This document shows positions 42,816-55,352 of a stretch of 64,000 nucleotides of DNA, one piece after another. The stretch covers positions 46,247 to 110,246 of the forward strand of contig JAJOHG010000090.1 in assembly GCA_021029095.1 (NCBI GenBank), in the 5' to 3' direction. Position numbers and translations under genes: made by a program. The stretch is from Phellopilus nigrolimitatus (lineage: Eukaryota; Basidiomycota; Agaricomycetes; Hymenochaetales; Hymenochaetaceae). Position 1 is the first letter of the stretch. Each line of letters starts with the position of its first letter. The notes under the pieces are model-generated. The model was not told the DNA's origin. It saw only the letters and a list, made by a program, of their open reading frames with translations, and did not search any database.

Positions 42816-45738
42816 GGTGCAGGTGCTTGTGGGTTGGGTGGAGAGGGAGGGGAAGGGGAAGGGGAAGAGGAGGAGGAAGGGGAGGAGGAGGAAGAAAAAG
42901 AGAGAGAAGAGAAAGGAAGATGATTAGAGGGGCCAGCTGGGATGGGGCTTCCCTGCCAATGCCAATGGCATCCGCACGCGCGCTTGGCGGCCGTGGTAGT
43001 CAATGCACCTTCCCATCGAGCACAAGGGATCGCCGCCATTTGCGTTAGGGCGCCCGCCCATTTGCAGAACAACGCCTTCCCCTTCCGGATAGGCCTTGTA
43101 CTCGCCCCGAAGCGTCCATATGTCGTGCCCGTGCTCCGAGTCGACTGCACACCGAGCAGGACATGGTGTGCGCGCCCGCGGACGGCTGCGGTGATGGTTG
43201 ATGGCCGTGGTAAGAAAAGACCCAGTGGCGCCGCCGCCGCCGCCCGCGATCGACGGTATTCGGATCCGCGCTGAGCGGCGCGGAAGCAAATCCTTAAAAT
43301 AGCCATAGACACGTATGTATAGATCCGTCACACCGTCACTTCGGACGCTCAGGGGCCGCAGAGAAGAGCAGAGCAGGGCCGTCGGCCGCCACGAGGGAGA
43401 ACGAACGCGAACGCGAAGAAGCGTTCTGTTCTTGTTCTTGTCTTGTTCGCTGCAGCGCGCCCGGCTCTTCCCCCCGCGGACGCGCCCAGTCTGCGGTGCG
43501 CGCGGCGCAGCGAGGGCGCGCGCTGTGTACGGGAAGTGCGCGCGAACGCGGTGCTGTTGGAGGCACATACATACGTGCCTGGCTGGGCGCGAGCGCACGC
43601 GCGCCCGCCGCGGCGGCGGGTTTCGGACCAAAGAGACCTGTCCCCGCCGCTCACCGTAAAATAAGGACCAACGAAGCGCGCGTGCGCGTTGCCATGCACC
43701 GCCATTCGTGTCCGCGCTCCTCAAGACATTGTTCCTCGGCGGGCGGCGTGTGTTGCAGATGCTCAAGCGGACGAAGAAGGGAGCGGGCTGGTCGTTCGTG
43801 GGGCCGTAATTCGGTGCGCGCGCCGCTCCTTTCGTTCTCTCCGATATATGACAGGCGACTGGTTCCCCAGTGTAAAAAAAGCGAAGAGCGCTGCGGTCGA
43901 TCGAGGAACGGATGGGTTCGGTCGAGGAGTGGGTTGCGGAGGACCCCGTGTGTGTGTCTCGTGACCCGAGTCGCGCTCGATCCCCCCCCCCCCCCCCCCC
44001 CTTCGTTGTTTTCTGCGCGTCGTGGCTCTGTTGTGACGCTCCTACTTACGAGTTTTACGTGAGTTTTGTTTGACTCAGATGAGAGCTCCCTCGCAGGCGC
44101 GCGGCGACTTGGGTCGGGGCTGTTCTGTACATCGTGTATCTCCCGAAGCCACACTCCGGGAACGCCCAGCCCGCTCGTACATACGTGCGTACGTGCGTAT
44201 ACCGACCCCGCTGAGAAAGAACTCCAACACGTCCATGTCCCGGAGCGAAAAGAAGGCGTGGCTCTCGAGGACCGTGACCGCGACCGCGGTCCGTGGCTGC
44301 AGACCCCTTCCGTCCCCTTTTTTTTTTCGCACGCGACACTCGTGGCGCGGCCTCTCGGGACGGGACTAAGCGTCGCATCGCGTTTTTGGCGCGCGCGGGG
44401 CGTATGGACGCGCGCGCTTTTGGTCCTCATCGTCCTGGCGGGAGAGCCTGCGCTGTCTGCTTGTGACACACGCAGGGCTCCTTTTTTTTTTCTTCTTCTT
44501 TTCTTTTTGCGCCGCTGTCTCTTCTGAGTGTGTGCGGCGGGCTTTGCACAGACGAGAAATGGCAGAAGGCCGTGGAAGAGCCCCCCCCCCCCCCCCCCCC
44601 CCCGAGACGTAGATGTAGCGTAATTATTAACAGACGCGCCCCCGGCCGGAACGACCCATAGCGTATTATACTATTAAAATGGTGCTTGCACGAGGGGGAG
44701 CCATAATATTACATTATAATGTACATATTCCAGCATGGCGCGTGTGCCCGGATGACGAGCTACACGTTGTAGATATAGTACATATACGTCGTCTGCCTGT
44801 CTCTCCGCAAATGAAAGAAAGAAAGAAAACCGCGGTATGTATACGTATGCATGTACACAGGCCGTTTGCCTTTTTGGCGAGCTTTGGCGCGTGGCCTGCA
44901 CGCTGCAGCCTCCCTCCCCGTGCGCTAATGTAATCGGCGTTACGTGGCCCGTTGTGGTGTGCGTGTGCGTGCGTGGCTGCTTTTGCAAACGCGGTGAATG
45001 CGTGCACGGCGTGCGTTGTGTGGATTGGCCTTCGTGTATGTATGTGGCTTGCAGCGCTGGGTCTTGGGAGACGCGCAGCACGGACGGACGGACGGACGGA
45101 CGGACCTGGCTCGAGAGTCGAGAGTCGCTTGCCCGCCTGCGTCGGCCTGCCTCGCTCGCAGACACGTACGCATGCGTGCACGCGTGGCAGCGTGGCAGCC
45201 CTTTTTTTCGCCGGCTCCTGCGTCGCGGCGTCACATGCTGTGACTGGCGCCGTTCGCGGTATTTCCTGGGTGGTTCGGTTTCTATAAGCGCACGGAGTGG
45301 CCTTAATCTTACCTTTAACGTATCGAGTGGATCGAGTAGGCCACAGCGGAACGAGCCATTTGCAAGTTGTCCTACCAAAGAAAGGGACGCTACACGAGCC
45401 GTCTATAAATTTCTAAATGGGCTACGCGGTAAATACGAGGGTATGAAACGAAAACACAACCGAACCGTTCTTATGGAAAGGAACAGGGAACAACACGTCT
45501 GTTGCGGGGTGGAATTCAGAGTCCGCCGCGAAACACGTAAGCCAAACCTTGTCCGGACGCGTTTTTGCACCTGTCCCACGCATACAGCGCCTTCTCCTCC
45601 GTGCATACACTCCTCTCCCTCCGTCCTCCTCCATCCTCCATCCTCTCCTCCCTCTTCCTCCTCCATCCTCGACATGTGCTTTGCCCTCTGATGCTTTAGA
45701 CCCACCTACGACACGCGCCCTAATACATACATCACACG
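42816..45738. other. Long GC-rich intergenic region between divergent genes
   Basis: Promoter space of DUF6534 copy 2 (left) and the Rua1-type gene (right). Frames up to 280 codons occur on both strands but are Arg/Pro-rich, overlap each other and lack motifs, as expected at this GC content. It contains two C homopolymers (43982-44001 and 44581-44603), a (GGAC)n run at about 45083-45104 and the shared promoter element at 43062-43088. Confidence 0.6.
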
Positions 45739-48431
45739 ATGCTGCACACCCCGCTCAAGCACGCCGTCGCCGCGCACGCGCCAGCGCAGCAGGCCCCCGC
45801 TGCGGCGCGCTGCCAGGCCCACGAGCTCAACCTCGCAGAGTGGCTCCACATGTCGCCCGCACAGGTACGCACACCCGCCCCCGCGCGTGTGCATCTCGTC
45901 CCGCCGCTGACCCCGACCCCGCCGCGCCATCACAGGTCGCAATGATGTCCCCCGCCCCCGCCCCGTCGCCCGCCATGCCGATGCACTGCACCCCGCCCGC
46001 GAGCCTCTACGCCCCGAGCCCCCTGCAGTACGCCGTCCGCACCGACTACGACTTCATGCACGCGTCGCCCCGCCCGTACTCCTCGCCCTTTGTGCACCCG
46101 TACCCCCCGCAGGCCGCCGTCGAGGCCACCCAGCAGCAGCAGCAGCAGCAGTGCGCCCAGCACACGCCGCAGCACCCGCCCGCGTACGTCCAGCAGCAGC
46201 CCGCGTCCAGCGACGCGAGCCTCCTGCTCTCCTTCGCCGAGTACCTCTCGTATTCTGCCCAGCCCGGCGTGGCGTCGCCCTCGCCCATCCTGCGCCGCGC
46301 CGACGGCGAGGACGCGTCGTCGTCGACACCCGGCACCACGCTCGAGGGCGACGGCGCAGACGCGTCGCAGGGGCACGTGGCCAACGCATCCGCGCACAGC
46401 AGGCAGCTCATCGACCGCCTCCGCGCGGCCTCCCCCGCGAGCAGCAGCGGCGGCGCGGCGTCGCCCGCGCAGCAGCCACACGACGCCCCGCAAAAGGGCC
46501 CGGTCGAGAGCACAGAGTCGCCCTTCCGCATCGTACAGCCACAGCCGCGCACGTCCGCCTCCTCCGCGTGCAGCACGCCCCCGCTCGACACCTCGTCCCT
46601 CGCCGAGCTCGCTGACCTCGCCTCGCGCCAGTCCACGCCGTCCCTCGTGCAGTCGCGCCCGTCCTCCGCGCTCAGCTCGCACTCGCACTCGCACGCGCGC
46701 GCAGCGGCGGCGGCGGCAGCGGCGAAGGCGCGGCACCCGCCGCCCGCGCGGCGCTTCGCGGCGTCGCCCCTGCACGTGCGCCTCCCGCACCTGCTCGCGC
46801 AGCTCACGCCGAGCTTCGCGGACGCGCTCGTCGCGCGCCAGCGCGGGCCGCTCGAGTTCGAGAAGGACGGCCACCGCTACCGCACGCGCTCGAAGCTCAA
46901 GAGCCTCAAGGCCGAGATCCAGGAGCGCGAGCGCGAGGACGACCTCCTGCGCATCCGCCGCGGCCTGCGCCGCGGCGACGCGGGCAGCCTCGACCTCCTC
47001 GCGAGCGTTTCGGTCACACGCCGCGCGCACGCCCAGCCCGCGGAGCAGCAACAGACGCCCGTCGCCGCCGCCGTCCCGAGGCCGAAGCGCGGCACGAAGC
47101 GCGCGCTCGCGGAATGTGATGCGGAGTCGGCGACGAGTGCGGGCAGCAGCGGCAACGACGCGCGCCGCTCGCCGTCGAAGCGGGCGCGCACCACCGAGAC
47201 GCCGCGCACCCGCAAGCGCGCGGCGAAGGACAAGCTGTCGCCGTCTCCGCAGAAGGCGAAGAAGGCGAAGGCGGGCCCGAGCATCGTCGACGACGACCTG
47301 TCCTCGCTCTCGAGCCTGTCGGACATGGACTACGAGCCCGAGACGAAGAAGAAGCCCGCGCCGAAGCCCAAGACCAAGGCCAAGGCCAATGCCAAGTCCG
47401 CGCCGCGGCCCTCGAGCGGCGGCGGCGCGTCCGCGGGGACGCTCCTCGCGCTCGACAGCACGCCGCTCGCGATCCCGACGCGCGCGTTCCCCGCGGACGT
47501 GCCCAAGCACGCGGCGTTCCCGCTGCTGTACCGCCAGTTCCCGCTGTGCGCGTACATGGACCCGCAGCGCGCGCAGGGCGCCGCGGGCGCGGTGGCGCCG
47601 CCGGGCGCGCTGCCCGGCGGCCACTTCAACGCGCCGCGCTGCGCGGAGGACCTGTACACCCCGCGCTTCGTGCGCGGCGTCGGCCGCGACAAGGCGGGCC
47701 TCTGCCCGATCTGCTACGAGAGCAAGGCGCGCGGCGGCGCGGGCAAGGCCGAATGGTTGAGCATGAAGTTCTCCGCGTTCAAGTGAGTCTTGTCCTCCCT
47801 TACTTTTTTTCTTCTTCCAGTTTTATTTTGGCACTCACCTGGGCTTTTTTCCCCCTTTTTTTCCTTTTTTAGCTATCACATGCAGTACGCGCACGGGATC
47901 TCGCCGACGACCGCGCAGCCGTTCTCGCCGCCCATCGCGTTCCGCACGGTCGCGCGCACGCCGAACCACAAGAACGAGAAGGCCGCCATCCTGGAGGGCC
48001 AGTGCCACCGCTGCCGCGAGTGGGCGCCCATCGAGGGCGTCAAGTGCATCGAGGCCAAGGTACGTCTGTTCTATCTTATACCGCGATGGAGCCGCGATGT
48101 GTGTGCGATCAATGCTAATCGATCGTGTCTGCGTGACTCCTTTTTCTTTTTTTCTCTCCTTCGGCCGATAATCGTCCAGCTCAAGGAGATCTACTGGTGG
48201 AAGCACGCCGCGGGGTGCCATAAGGGCTCGACGATCCCGGGCGAGGGCGGCGCGTACCTCAAGGACGATCTTGCTGCGCGCGTCATCGCCGCGTACGGCC
48301 CGCCGCGCCCGGCCGCCTCGCCGTCGACGTCGTCGTCGTCGGCCAACGCCATCGGCGGGTCCCCGACCTGGTCGCTCACGGACGGCGCGGCGGAACCGCA
48401 GCCGCTCTTCACGCGCGCGCCGCTCGTCTGA
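45739..48431 (+). CDS. Rua1-type zinc-finger transcription factor
   Basis: Four exons: 45739-45864, 45936-47782, 47873-48059 and 48180-48431; 803 residues. The N-terminal 450 residues are Ala/Pro/Ser-rich with a poly-Gln run. A short conserved block lies at about residues 405-440 (FEKDGHRYRTRSKLKSLKAEIQERE), then a Lys/Pro-rich linker (KKKPAPKPKTKAKAN). The C-terminal domain matches Rua1_C/DUF4451: YTPRFVRGVGRDKAGLCPICYE, then WLSMKFSAFNYHMQYAHGIS, GQCHRCREWAPIE and EIYWWKHAAGCH, with paired Cys and His residues as zinc ligands. Ustilago maydis Rua1 activates the ustilagic-acid cluster; the target genes here are unknown. Splice sites are clear (GTACGC..CACAG, GTGAGT..TTTAG, GTACGT..TCCAG). 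The large antisense and alternative frames inside it are artefacts of GC content. Confidence 0.85.
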
Positions 48432-49559
48432 AAGTGCAAAAATCTTAAAAATTGTCTATACCCAGCGAACGCGCCGGGCCCCTCTGCTTTGCTCTGCTGC
48501 TCTGCGCTCTGCAGAAACGGGTGTGGAGAGGCCAGGTGCGTCCTCGCGGAACGGAGGAGTCGGCGTCGGCTCGTCGGCGTTTCTCCTCCCCTCCTCCTCT
48601 TCTCTTTTTCTGGTCCTTCTGTTCTCTCGCATGCAACTCGTCCCTCGCTTTCCGCTCTAGAACGCTCCTCCGCATATGCACCCAGCTCCCGTTCCATACA
48701 TATACACTAAACCTGCCCCCGGACGCTTTTTCAAGCCCGCTCAATGACCATGTCCCCGCCATCTCTCGCTTTCCGCTATCTATCTATCTGTCTCGCACCC
48801 ACGTAACATAGCAGTAGTCCCGATTTACCCGGCCCCCCGCTTTACATAGTACATTCTCGCCCTTTTTTTCTCTCGGTCCCGCTTTTGCGGTCTCTTCCCG
48901 ATTGTGCATCTTTTACAGACATCTTGGTCCGGTATTTTTTCTTTTTCTTTTTCTTTCTCTTTCTCGTAGTCCCTCGTCTGTTATTTGCTCGGCAGCCTGT
49001 GGCGCCCGGCGGACCCTCTCCATTCCCATTCCCATTTCCCATTTCCCAGTCCCAGTCCCCGCCTCCCCCTGCCCCCCGCTAGTACGAAATAATCGCTAAT
49101 CTCGCTCATCTGTACATCCCGCTGCATCCCGGATCTTTCACGTTCATCTCTTTTCTCTTCTTTTCTCTCCATTTTTTTTTTTCATTCTCCTTTTATTTTT
49201 CGGTCTGGTCTGGTCTGGTCTGGTCTGGTCTGGTCTGCTCGATGTTCTCTCGCCCATGCTTACATACCCGACTCCACGATTTATATCTGTCCCCCGTCGT
49301 ATCGTATCGTATCGTATCGTACCTATTCTCCCTGCTCGGCACTGTCTACAGTAATATACCCCGCGGTGTGCGGTCCGCCGCCGCTGGTGTCCTCTTACTC
49401 TTATTGCGATCTGTGCTTGAGGAAATAATGATGAAAAAAGGTTTAGACATTGAGTGAACGTATATACGTATGTACATGTGCAACTATTGTTTCGTGACTT
49501 GTACATGTCTGTGCGCTTCTGCTCTGTTGCGTCATGCCGATGCGTCTTTAGAATGATGG
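48432..49559. other. 3' flank with microsatellites, no gene seen
   Basis: Pyrimidine-rich region. It holds a (GGTCT)n run at about 49201-49238, a (GTATC)n run at about 49298-49322 and CTTTTT runs. No coding motif. Confidence 0.6.
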
Positions 49560-49950
49560 TCCCGCCACCTGACATGCGTGTTGAGCCTATGACGAGCGCA
49601 GAGCCGCGAGAACGGGATGCGCTGCGCCCGTTCAAAGCCACAGTCCAAATGCTTGGCGCAGGGCGCGAGCTCCGAGCGCGATATCCGCGTGCTCAGGACT
49701 AGCTGACTTACTTCTATCTCGGAACAAGGTAGGATAGGATGGCGCACTTGTCGATGGAACGGGAGGTGCTTGTGATGCAGTGTCCGTGGCTTCAGTAGTG
49801 CTGCACGGTCGCGTGGTGGCTGAGAGCGCGCGCCGGTCGGCCGGCAAGGAGGGCGTGCCGGTTGGGTGTTGGTAGACAGGGGTGCTAAATGATCCATTAC
49901 AGAGTCCCGCGAGCACCATAGCTGTTTTACAAGGAGGGACAGACCTTCCG
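49560..49950 (-). pseudogene. Relic of an AlkB-like 2OG dioxygenase gene
   Basis: Minus-strand peptides and bases follow the gene at 57366-58417. STPVYQHPTGTPSLP corresponds to SIPVYRHPADASPPLLP with the same preceding intron acceptor context, and the downstream part is alignable only with frame changes. The iron-binding HxD motif is not preserved in one frame. It lies next to the promoter of member B of the disordered family, as the intact dioxygenase lies next to member C. Confidence 0.55.
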
Positions 49951-50239
49951 CACGTGGACGTGGGGAGCATCCAGCCCAGGCACTCTTATTTATTGTCTGA
50001 CTGTTAGTAGGAGTACATTCAGCCAGAATATATCCCGCCTCGCGAAGAAGTTTGCATGGCTCGTCGGGACGGCGGCGGTAGCGGCAGCGGGGAGGGGGGC
50101 TATGTCTTCCTTATCCCTGCGCCGTTCTTCTCAGGTTTCGATTTATGTGCGGAAGTCATCCCTTGCGTCCAGGGGGCAGAACTCAATCTCCTCCCAGCCC
50201 CTGAAGTCCATTTGAGAGTAGTCGAGTTGTTTGTCGCAG

Positions 50240-50634
50240 CCCACCTGTTAGAGAACCGTCCTGTCATCTGAGATACGTATTTCGCCCGGACCTTGACTGG
50301 CCAGCCACGAACGAGATATATGATATGATAACCGATCAGCGCGATTTGGCCAGGTCCAGCTGATTCGAAATTCGGAAGCATCTTCCAACAAAAGGATTTG
50401 ATGACATAATCCTGTTTTCTGAAAGAAAAACAAGAAACGGCTGCATGGTGGCTCAGGCCAACATCAGAACACACTTTCGTGAGATATAAACAGAGGGCGA
50501 TACGTGCGACACTCTTGCACTTGAACGCCTTGCACCTCGTTACCTACACCGCTCCTATACGCAATCCACTCGCGCATCTAGCATTCAGCCACATTGACTT
50601 CACCTCAAAGCTAAGAAGACGCGCTGTCCACACA
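50240..50634 (+). promoter_or_regulatory. Promoter block of member B, conserved with member A
   Basis: Contains AAAGGATTTGATGACATAAT (about 50391-50410), GGTGGCTCAGGCCAACATCA (50447-50466), a TATAAA at 50485-50490 (145 nt before the ATG) and CACCGCTCCTATACGC. The first, second and last words occur in the same order upstream of member A. Confidence 0.55.
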
Positions 50635-53154
50635 ATGGTCAGTCTCTTCAGCAATGCAGAAAGATTTGCGCGCAGTACTCACCCGTGTCCATTCGTCCAT
50701 ACATCCGTCCATAGCTGATGCAAGCCTCAACATTCGGGAGCATCCTAGGGGTGCTCGCCTCGATGATGCAGACCGCCGCGCTCAACTTCACGACACCGCG
50801 AGCCAACGGAGAGGGTAGCGGAACGCATCCGTCAAACGATGACTCGGGCGCCAGGGAATTCGAGTCCGCGCATCAGCGGAGGGCGTTAGAGAAAAAGCAA
50901 AAGGCGCGCGCGCTGAAGGTATGCGTTCTCCTGCATTCGTCGCATGCATCTCGTTTACATCCTCTCCCCGCCACGTCTCCGTCCCTCCTCGAAGCACCGG
51001 CGCAAGAAAGCGCTCAAGATCAAAGGGGAGACCACCGCAGACGAAAGTAAGGCACGGACAGATGGCAATAATCTCAAAAGAACGATCCTTGGAAACCGCG
51101 ACGACTGGAACGCGTCGCGCCGTACGAGCACTTACAAGCGCAGGCCCGCAGCGTTGGCGTCGTCTCTAGCTCCCTATCCGCCACGGCGTCGTCGCTTGCA
51201 GCCCGAAGAAAGGATACACCCTTCCTCGCAAGAACCGAGTGGGGCAGCGGCAGAATCAATGGCGGAATCTTCCTCGCTACACCAGCCTCATCCACAAGAG
51301 TCGGAGCTTTCCACTGACATGCCCTCCCGCCGAGGTTTCGACCCGGTGATCGCGTACATGTGGTTCCACACGGTCCGTAGAGCAGTGCGCGATCACGGAC
51401 GCGCAGACTACAAGCTCGAACCTAACTGCTCGCCATATGAACTCGCAATCATGCTCGTGCTCGGCTGGGTAGCACTAGAAGAATGCGTAGCCTGGCAGGA
51501 CGGGCGCACGACTCTCGGAAAGGGACTCGTCAACCTAGCCACCACGACGCACGTCCTACTGCAGTTGGAAGGGCTGAAGCGTCCGAGCGAGCAGACGGTA
51601 AAAAGCGAAGGGGAGGTTTTCATGGATATTTTGCGCGCAAGCAGTACAAGTGCGTATGACTGGGATTCGGATGCTGCGGACCGTACACGATATGGGCCAT
51701 TCGGTCCAGCTCTAGCACCCTATGCGGATGCTACCACGCTCGAAGAGATCCTGTCACAGCTTGCAGACCCCAAAGTCTGCAATGACTCGATCTTTCTGCC
51801 CAACGGCCTCATGACAATACTTAATCCGTTACGCACCTGCCACGTTTACTCGCGTACCGAGAACGAGGAAGAAGACGCCTCGTCTTCTAACCAAGATGCG
51901 CAGGACGCAGGAGACCTTGATCCGACTATGGCTTGTTCCGAGACTGCGGGCGATGAAAAAGATGAAGATGAGGACTACATATTGCCGGCGAACACATCCT
52001 CCGAGATTATTTGTTTTGAACCTTCAGAGACTCTCGCCCAGAACATCGCTAGTCCAGGAGTTTCAACAAGTTCAACTCTGCTCAACGAGGAATCTCCGTC
52101 ACCATCCATTTCGTCCTCGGTCGAGTCCTCTCCTTTAGTAAAAGTCCGATGTCATCTGTCGACGACGCCATTCAAGGGTGATCTCCATGCCACCCCTGAT
52201 TCGGAGAAAAGCGATGACTGCCAGGCTCCCCCGCAGGATTCCGAGATGGAGTTGGACGGGATAGATCAGTCCGTAGCCACGTCCAGGATATTCGAGGACG
52301 TAGAAATCGATCTGTGCGCAATACCCATCGTGTATTGCGTCGAGCAGGATGCCGAGATGCTTCCTGCAGAAGCGGAGGGCGAACCAGATATCGCATTGAT
52401 GATAATCGACGCGATCAACCCGCCCCTGCCGCGACTTCCGTCATCTTTCTTTATTGAAGCCAATATTAACGCGGCGATGAGCGACATGGAGATGGATGCA
52501 TGCAGCGTCGATGAGGAGATGCAGGAGTTGCCAACTCCGCTTCCACTGATAAGAAATGGGCATCGTGCTTTACAGCGGACAGAGTCTATAGTTATGGACC
52601 TCGAGCCTTCGCCTCCGCAGACCGACACTTGGCCTCGAGCATTCCAGCGCACACAGTCCATAACCATGGACCTTGCGCCTTCTGTGTTTCAGCACTCGGA
52701 GTCTGAAACGATGGATCTTGAGCCTCCGCCAACCGCAGAGACGCGGCCATCTGGTATTGAAGTCGATTCCCAAATCGTAGAACCGCTTTTCCCCGAGATT
52801 GTGTTCCTCCCTGAAACTCCGCAAAAAAGAACGGACCCAGAAACCCATGATTGGAAACCCAACACGCGTGTCGGCTACGCGGACGAGGATGAGACCACAA
52901 AATATGTTCCTACCGCAGCATCCTCGCCGAATCCATTCGCTCCTGAAAAGACGCCCTCGAGAAAGCCCCTGGACAAGCAAACCAAGAAGACATTGTCTGC
53001 GCTGTCCGTCCTTCTCGGTCTTTCTAAGGATGATGATGATGAGCGACAACAAAGGGTTTCGCGAGATGATCTCCCGGACGTTGCTGGGTCGAGTCGGGCT
53101 CTGAGTGGTCCTCGGATGGGGACACTAAACCTGACGAGGACAAAGAGCTTTTAG
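50635..53154 (+). CDS. Large disordered protein, lineage-specific family, member B
   Basis: Exons 50635-50637 (ATG only), 50715-50918 and 51007-53154 give 784 residues. As in member A the first intron follows the ATG directly (ATG/GTCAGT) and the second falls at the same place (..RALK/..). Order: STFGSILGVLASMM, a basic segment, the conserved domain (YMWFHTVRRAVRDHGRADYKL, LGWVALEECVAWQDGRTTLGKGLVNLA, KRPSEQTV, YGPFGPALAPYADATTLEEIL), a long acidic and Ser-rich half with LQRTESIVMDLEP-type repeats, and a C-terminal part different from A (KKTLSALSVLLGLSKDDDDE). Plus strand, opposite to A. Flanking DNA on both sides also matches A, so a segment of more than 3 kb was copied. Function unknown. 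Confidence 0.7.
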
Positions 53155-53276
53155 GATAGCGGGACATTCCCCGCTGGTGATTTCTAGTCAACCTTTTTCT
53201 TTAGCATGGTTCTCTGTTGCACTTTTACACGCACATTTGTACAAGGTATTTTTATTTGTTTTGTATATTCGCAATG

Positions 53277-53304
53277 TTTTTTTTTTTTTTTTTTTTTTTT
53301 TTTT
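53277..53304. repeat. Poly-T tract in the 3' flank of member B
   Basis: About 28 consecutive T. The flanking words CTGCGTTTGTCTGCACCAAT are shared with the 3' flank of member A (reverse strand, about 34520-34540), where the tract is absent. Confidence 0.85.
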
Positions 53305-53485
53305 GTCCTCTGCGTTTGTCTGCACCAATGTAATTGCAGTCTAGTCGTCGAAATCCAGGGTAAATCGCCAGTCTCGCAGAGTACAAACGAAGCAAGAGAG
53401 AAGGCCGCGCGGTCGAAAAAAGTGCAAATCGTGATAGCCCGCTCGCCGTCCTCGCAAGAGTACCGCCATCGCTGAGATCGTCTTC

Positions 53486-53896
53486 ATGGCGTACCCACCC
53501 GTCCGCAAGTCCGTAGGACAGCATCCGACGCACAGACATGATATTTTGATGCGCCCTACGACGTTCGTGATAAAGACGCGGCCGTGCGAAAGACTTTACA
53601 TACGCTATTTACACAAGAGCAGAACACGATGCGCCACGCCAACTCACAACGTCCTTGACACTACTTCATCGTTACTACTCCACGATCCGAGGGGCATGGA
53701 AGGGCACGAACAATTATATTCCATCTTCACGCGACACCGAGTTCATCGTTTGACGAAAGGCTCGTCTGCTAGCCCATTTGCTCATCTACCGGCTGCCATT
53801 GTCCGCGACCCATCTTGCGTTGGCTATGGTTACTGGTCGTGCATGAAATCTGGCCGCGTGGAACGGCAGGGCGAAGCAATACAAGACTGGTATTGA
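53486..53896 (+). CDS. Hypothetical ORF, 136 codons
   Basis: A single frame without recognised domains, basic and Pro-rich. It may be a chance frame or a relic. No clear TATA box or neighbour evidence. Confidence 0.2.
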   Translation: MAYPPVRKSVGQHPTHRHDILMRPTTFVIKTRPCERLYIRYLHKSRTRCATPTHNVLDTTSSLLLHDPRGMEGHEQLYSIFTRHRVHRLTKGSSASPFAHLPAAIVRDPSCVGYGYWSCMKSGRVERQGEAIQDWY

Positions 53897-54169
53897 CTTA
53901 CACGTGCATGCGTGTCGTGACAGTCAGTACGTCGCCTTGTAGACACGAGCCATTGCTCAGAAGTTGCTGAAACCCAAATTTATGTTTACAGACCATTTAC
54001 CTTCCTTCGCAAGCCAGAATTGCATGTCTTTCTGACTCCTTCAGGTCCATTTCGCCTGCTCAGCTAAGACTGTCGAGATCTAAATCGAATAAAGCAGCCT
54101 TACATCTACAAAGTTTTCTCGTCAAGGTTCACGAAGGGGTATCGATAATAATAAAACGAGCGTCGAGAC

Positions 54170-54770
54170 ATGTTTCATCTCTTGCATAGAGACGAAACCA
54201 TGTCGATACCCAGCACGATAGGAGAAGAAGATACGAGTGGCCATGAACGGTACAAATGTACGACAGCAACGGTCCGTGAGCTTGCCGTGCAATTCAGTCA
54301 TCAAGAGCTGACATATGTATGTGTACTTTACTCCATAAGACGGACAAAAACACACATAAAAAAGGATAGCCTCGTCAAGACGTGTCTGCGTCCCGAATTC
54401 TATCTTTTCGTCGTCTATCCTGGAGGCCGTTTGGCGAAGCAGAAGCTCAAGCCTAACGCTTGGTCACTGGATCTTATCGAACTCGCTCTGTATACATGCT
54501 TGTTGCAGGACTGGGCTTCTGAGCTCTTCTTGTGGCCGTAGGTTCTCCATGGACGTCATGTATTTTTACTCCGCGACAAACGCCGGCCCCGATACAAGTA
54601 AAAGAATACATTGGGCGTTCAAGCGATATATTGATAATGATTTTTTTGCTTCCGCGTGTCGGCAATGGAGCGAGGCATGGCGCGGCCGGTCTCCCCGAAC
54701 TCAGGCAAGGAGCTGCGGAATTTTGGTTCTGTGCCAGTCATATCTAGGTCAAAATAACCGACATTCTTGA
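54170..54770 (+). pseudogene. Unknown gene relic in two frames
   Basis: A 123-codon frame (54170-54541) ends in the protein-like segment LRPEFYLFVVYPGGRLAKQK..WSLDLIELALYTCLL. Directly behind it, in another frame, 54549-54770 continues with FYSATNAGPDTSKRIHWAFKRYIDNDFF. The two look like parts of one protein joined by a frame change; no intron fits the 8-nt gap. Family not recognised. Confidence 0.3.
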
Positions 54771-55352
54771 CACTCATCTACGCCGATAATATTTCAAACC
54801 AAAAGCAGCCCTCGACGCACTCGTCTAAGCGTTAGACTTAGATTGCACTTACGGTGCCACCCTCTCACCTTCGGCGGAGCATTCGGCACGATGAGATGCA
54901 CTAAACGAGCAACAAAGACGCTGCCCAAAGAGTAACTGTTGAGTCCTTGTGTGCGCGTCTATAGCAAATCACGACAATCCTTTGTTCCTGATTAGGCATT
55001 TCAGATAGGCCGGCGGACGCCGGACGGTCTAAACTCGACTTCGATCGAAGATGTGCCAATAACGGACTCAAGCAGATATACAAACTTGGATGCGAGTTTA
55101 AGACGCGTATTACTGGCAATCCCTACCTACACTTCTTTCCGCTCATGTTCGCCACATATGAAAGCAGTTCATGTATGTTCCATCACGACACCCCTCTCGT
55201 CTCCTCCTCGACCTTGTTCCTCTACTGTCAGCCACAGGTGTGCGTGGGCCCGCCATCTTTCGCTGCCACCCCTTCCTAGGCATCCCTTCACCATCGATCC
55301 AGAGCAGGCATACCACGTGTTGATTAACTGACACGGAAGCAAAGAGAGCAAC

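Noticed and set aside
42924..43766. 280-codon minus-strand frame in the GC-rich intergenic region
   Set aside because: Arg/Pro-rich, no start context or domain, overlapped by equally long frames on the other strand; chance at this GC content.
43651..44469. 272-codon minus-strand frame
   Set aside because: Crosses a C homopolymer and has no conserved segment; treated as chance.
45930..47624. 564-codon antisense frame across the Rua1-type gene
   Set aside because: Arg/Ala/Gly-rich mirror of a GC-rich coding exon; the plus strand has the conserved zinc domain and proper introns.
46090..47760. 556-codon Arg/Ser-rich frame overlapping the same exon on the plus strand
   Set aside because: Out-of-frame reading of a GC-rich exon, without motifs.
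54122..54355. 77-codon minus-strand frame
   Set aside because: Short, motif-free and opposite to a longer protein-like plus-strand segment.
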